A stretch of 64,000 nt of DNA from a bacterium (GTDB lineage Bacteria; Vulcanimicrobiota; Xenobia; Xenobiales; JADMJV01), in the NCBI GenBank assembly GCA_018780265.1, contig JADMJV010000029.1:62001-126000 (forward strand). Reading direction: 5' to 3'. Numbering within the stretch: the stretch's first letter is position 1; each line of letters opens with the position of its first letter. Position numbers and translations under genes: made by a program. Below the pieces are notes generated by a model. It saw only the letters and a program-made list of their open reading frames with translations. It ran no database searches and was not told the origin of the DNA. Positions 61,086 to 64,000 of this stretch are shown one piece after another.

Positions 61086-62171
61086 CTAGCCTTCCGGCAG
61101 TGCAGCCTGGCCTCCCCCGCCAAGGGCCAGCTGTTCGCGGGCCATACGCAAGGTTTCTTCGAGGCGTTTTTCCTGAATGGCCCGTTCCGAGGCCAGATTC
61201 TGCTCGACCAACTGCTGGGTCGACTCGTCGTAGATGCGCATTTCCGAGGTCAGCTTCTCTACGTTCGAAGTGAGATACAGTGAGGTCTGCGAGGCCAGAG
61301 TGGCCACTTTGTTGACACTGGTCTTGAGCGAGGACATGGCCTTTTGCATATCCATGGTGATCTCGCTGGCTTCGGTGGCCGTCGACAGAGAGGCCAGATT
61401 GCCGCGCAGCTCGTCGAGCACCTCCTGACCGGAGTCGTACATGTTTTGCATGTTGTTGTGCAGATTGTTGAGCAACTCCAGAAAGTTGTTGTTCATTTTG
61501 ACGATGCTATGGATACGCTCGTCTGCATTGGCGTAGAGGCGCAACTTGCCCCCATGCTCACCGATCAGGCGGCGCACTTCGTCGAGTTCGGTCTGCTTTT
61601 CACGCTTGGCCACGGTCGTATCCGGACCCAAGGCATCGACCTCCTCACTGAGATGCTTTTCGATCTCTTTGAGCTGCAGAATATACTGGGCGGCCTTCTC
61701 TTTGTTTTGAGCAGCCATCAGCATTTTTTTATTGAGGCGAGAGATATCCTGACGGACGTTCTCCACTTCCGACTCCATGCGATCCAGAAAGCTGCCGACC
61801 TCGCGCACACGAGTTTCGGTGATCTGAATCTTCTCTTGCAGCAATTCGGACAGAGGGCGGTCTGGGAGGCGGGAACGTAGCACCGGGATACGCTCAAGCA
61901 GTCCACGCATAGCCAGCCCAAACTTTTGACGGTCGCCGCTGGCAGCCTCGCGAAGGCACTCCCAAATGGGTTTTTGCTGAACCAGGTCCTCGCTCATCTC
62001 TTTGGCAATGGAGTCCTGGGTCTTCTTGAGGCCTTCGAGTTCGCCGATGCGCTCTTGCTGCCGATCGAGCTCTGGCTTCAGGGCGGTTTGCAAAGTTTCA
62101 CGGGAGGTATAGTCATCCGCATCATAGACGACCTGCCGTTGCACAATCGCCATCCTGCTCTCGTCCGCCAT
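61086..62171 (-). CDS. Long coiled-coil protein
   Basis: 361 residues from the ATG at 62171, with a GGGAGGA site upstream; a longer frame to 62381 lacks it. Nearly all helical, with heptad repeats (ETLQTALKPELDRQQERIGE; ESEVENVRQDISRLNKKM) and a Gly/Ala tail. It has some likeness to TelA-type proteins. First gene of the operon. Confidence 0.8.
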   Translation of the reverse strand: MADESRMAIVQRQVVYDADDYTSRETLQTALKPELDRQQERIGELEGLKKTQDSIAKEMSEDLVQQKPIWECLREAASGDRQKFGLAMRGLLERIPVLRSRLPDRPLSELLQEKIQITETRVREVGSFLDRMESEVENVRQDISRLNKKMLMAAQNKEKAAQYILQLKEIEKHLSEEVDALGPDTTVAKREKQTELDEVRRLIGEHGGKLRLYANADERIHSIVKMNNNFLELLNNLHNNMQNMYDSGQEVLDELRGNLASLSTATEASEITMDMQKAMSSLKTSVNKVATLASQTSLYLTSNVEKLTSEMRIYDESTQQLVEQNLASERAIQEKRLEETLRMAREQLALGGGGQAALPEG

Positions 62172-62279
62172 CGATTCCTCCCGACGCCTTGTTGGTTTTG
62201 TTTTGGTTACGTTCTTCTCGCTGCGGGCGATTATCCTGCAACAAAAGGACGCTCGCCCCCCTACGAGGTAGTTTTTCTC

Positions 62280-62972
62280 ATGCAAGAACGATTGCAAAAA
62301 TACCTGGCTCGCTGCGGCGTGGGGTCCAGGCGCGCCTGCGAAACCCTGATCGAGCAGCAGCGAGTGCGCGTCAACGGGCAAGTGGCCACGCTGGGGTCGA
62401 GCCTGGACGCCACCTTAGACACGGTCACACTGGACGAAAGGCCGGTGCTGGCTCCCTCGCGCCTGCATTACTGGATTCTCAACAAGCCGGTGGGCTACGT
62501 GACCACCGTCTCCGACCCGCAAGGGCGAGACACCGTGATGAAGCTCATGCCGGCCCATCTGCCGCGCATCTTCCCGGTGGGGCGCCTGGACCGAGACTCC
62601 ATGGGACTGTTGCTCTTCACCAACGACGGCGAACTGACCCATCAGCTACTGCATCCCTCGCGCCATGTCTGGAAAACCTATCATTGTGGCCTGCACGGCC
62701 AGCCCTCTGAAAGCGCCCTGGAGCAATTGCGCCAGGGGCTGCAACTGGACGACGGCCCAACCGCCCCCTGCCGGGCCCGCTGGCAACGCGGCTGCCTGGA
62801 GGTGGAACTGAGCGAGGGGCGCAAGCGCCAGGTGCGGCGCATGCTGGCCAGTCTGGGCTACCCGGTGCAGTGGCTCAGGCGAGTGGCTTTTGGTCCGCTC
62901 AAGCTGGAAGGCCTGGCCGAGGGTCAGTGTCGGGCGCTCACAGCCGCCGAGGTAGAGGCCCTGCGTGGCTAA
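62280..62972 (+). CDS. rRNA pseudouridine synthase (RsuA/RluB family)
   Basis: 230 residues. An S4 domain (MQERLQKYLARCGVGSRRAC) precedes the catalytic part with GRLDRDSMGLLLFTNDGEL (catalytic Asp) and KTYHCGLHG and SEGRKRQVRRML. It modifies uridine in rRNA. The divergent coiled-coil operon is 108 bp away. The next gene overlaps by 8 bp. Confidence 0.9.
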   Translation: MQERLQKYLARCGVGSRRACETLIEQQRVRVNGQVATLGSSLDATLDTVTLDERPVLAPSRLHYWILNKPVGYVTTVSDPQGRDTVMKLMPAHLPRIFPVGRLDRDSMGLLLFTNDGELTHQLLHPSRHVWKTYHCGLHGQPSESALEQLRQGLQLDDGPTAPCRARWQRGCLEVELSEGRKRQVRRMLASLGYPVQWLRRVAFGPLKLEGLAEGQCRALTAAEVEALRG

Positions 62973-64000
62973 GATCCCCGAAGCGATCGTAGACGAAATC
63001 CTGCGTCAGGCCGACATGGTGTCGATCATCGGTCGCTACACTCAACTCAACAAGCGGGGTGCCGCCTGGCTGGGTCTGTGCCCCTTTCACACCGAGAAGA
63101 CCCCGTCCTTTAAGGTCAATCCCGAGCGAGGCGTCTATTACTGTTTTGGCTGCAAAGAAAAGGGCGGCCTGGCTAACTTCTTAATGAAAGTCGAGAGTCT
63201 CAACTTTCCCGAGGTGATCCAGAAGCTGGGCCAGGAGTTGGGCATCGAGGTCACCGTTGACGAAAGCGACGATCCCGAGGAACTGCGCCGCAAACGACTG
63301 CTGGAGCTCTTGGAACGCTGCTCCCACTACTATCATGAGTTGCTGACGCGCAGTCCTGTGGGCAAAGAGGGACTGGCCTACCTGGCCAGCCGCGGCCTGG
63401 ACGAAAAAACCATCGTGCGCTTCCGGCTGGGCTGGGCCCCGCCCAGCGGCCAGGCCCTGCTGCAAAAATTGGCATCCTCAGGCTACCAGGAAAAAGAAGG
63501 CGAGGCGGTTGGCGTGCTGCGCGAGCGTCAGGGGCGCTACTCCGACATGCTGCGCAATCGCGTGGTATTTCCGATCTTCGATGCTCAAGATCGAGTGGTG
63601 GCCTTTGGCGGGCGCGTGCTCGATCAGAGCCAGCCCAAGTATCTAAATACTCCCGAAACCTTCCTTTACAGCAAACGACGCAATCTGTATGGGCTCAATT
63701 TGCATCGCCAGGAAATATCTCGCCAGGACCGTGCCGTGATTGTGGAGGGCTATTTAGATGTTGTCTCGGTCAGCCTGGTGGGCGTGCCTATCGCTGTGGC
63801 CAGCCTGGGAACCGCCCTCACCAATGAGCAATCGGCGCTGTTACGGCGCTACACCCGCAATGTGGTGATGGCCTACGACGCCGACCGGGCAGGCCAGGCG
63901 GCCACCGTTAAGGGCATCGAACTCTTTGAACAGGCCGGCCTGCGCGTAAGTATTGCGCCCCTCAGCCCGGGAGAAGACCCCGATTCGGTGGCCCGCCAGC
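62965..64000 (+). CDS. dnaG: DNA primase (runs off the window end)
   Basis: The GTG at 62965 opens a frame that runs to the window end (345 codons). The CHC2 zinc finger is CPFHTEKTPSF and YYCFGCKEKGG (about 38-62). The primase core has VVFPIFDAQDRVVAFGGRVL, and the TOPRIM part has VIVEGYLDVVS and MAYDADRAGQAA. It makes RNA primers for replication. Overlaps the pseudouridine synthase gene. Confidence 0.93.
   Translation, partial: MAKIPEAIVDEILRQADMVSIIGRYTQLNKRGAAWLGLCPFHTEKTPSFKVNPERGVYYCFGCKEKGGLANFLMKVESLNFPEVIQKLGQELGIEVTVDESDDPEELRRKRLLELLERCSHYYHELLTRSPVGKEGLAYLASRGLDEKTIVRFRLGWAPPSGQALLQKLASSGYQEKEGEAVGVLRERQGRYSDMLRNRVVFPIFDAQDRVVAFGGRVLDQSQPKYLNTPETFLYSKRRNLYGLNLHRQEISRQDRAVIVEGYLDVVSVSLVGVPIAVASLGTALTNEQSALLRRYTRNVVMAYDADRAGQAATVKGIELFEQAGLRVSIAPLSPGEDPDSVARQ

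Noticed and set aside
1..64000. CRISPR arrays, tRNA and rRNA genes
   Set aside because: I saw no regularly spaced repeats and no tRNA or rRNA pattern on either strand.

Overview
The window is GC-rich bacterial DNA, densely coded on both strands. Many genes overlap by 1-4 bp, and GTG and TTG starts are common. RND/TolC efflux genes, lipoprotein and Tat signals and a DnaG primase fit a diderm bacterium. The mixture of class-III-like prepilins, PilZ proteins, a kinase-WD40 receptor, a BTAD response regulator, a Schlafen-STAND protein and two Cys-rich pilin-like paralogues suggests a free-living member of a little-cultivated phylum. An Eremiobacterota/Xenobia-like lineage is a guess from memory, not shown by the sequence.

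Layout. 0-8 kb: a TPR gene fragment, a universal stress protein, then an operon of two pseudopilins, a GspF/PilC platform protein, a membrane histidine kinase and a response regulator (receiver, degenerate HD-GYP, BTAD). 8-25 kb: a miscellaneous block with Uma2 and DUF4143 proteins, secreted proteins, an ATP-grasp plus acetyltransferase pair, a KASIII plus metallo-beta-lactamase pair, a hydrolase, a PilZ protein, a dipeptidase and a TylF-type methyltransferase. It also holds two decayed genes, a KdpD/KdpE-like remnant and an acyl-CoA oxidase. 25-33 kb: an EF-hand protein, then an RND efflux operon ending in a DUF2892 protein and a rhodanese. 32-41 kb: an accessory zone with MazEF, VapBC, a YeiH-type exporter, a SorAB-like sulfite dehydrogenase, and wrecks of a PglX-like methyltransferase, a transposase, an XRE regulator and an AbiE system. 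41-44 kb: an AlbA_2 (Schlafen-type) plus NB-ARC protein, a candidate antiphage or NLR-like sensor. 44-48 kb: a zinc-protease-like protein, a broken persulfide-dioxygenase/rhodanese gene, a cytochrome b/c fusion, and a 56-codon membrane protein with an in-frame TGA that looks like a new selenoprotein. 49-56 kb: a kinase-WD40 protein, a second pilin-like paralogue, a PilZ protein, a candidate small RNA and another VapBC. 56-62 kb: a tight minus-strand operon of a coiled-coil protein, an unknown protein, an AAA ATPase, an Hsp90-type ATPase and a thioesterase. The window ends with RluB/RsuA-type pseudouridine synthase and primase (dnaG, cut by the window edge).

Two threads connect the genes. First, sulfur handling: rhodanese, DUF2892, YeiH, SorAB, the broken MBL-rhodanese and the candidate selenoprotein lie within about 22 kb. 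The promoters of the RND-rhodanese operon and the selenoprotein gene share the same design: a 16-bp spacer that begins with TATTCGG right after the -35 box. Second, toxin-antitoxin and some regulator genes have a -10 box ending 6-7 nt before the start codon and no ribosome-binding site, which suggests leaderless transcripts.
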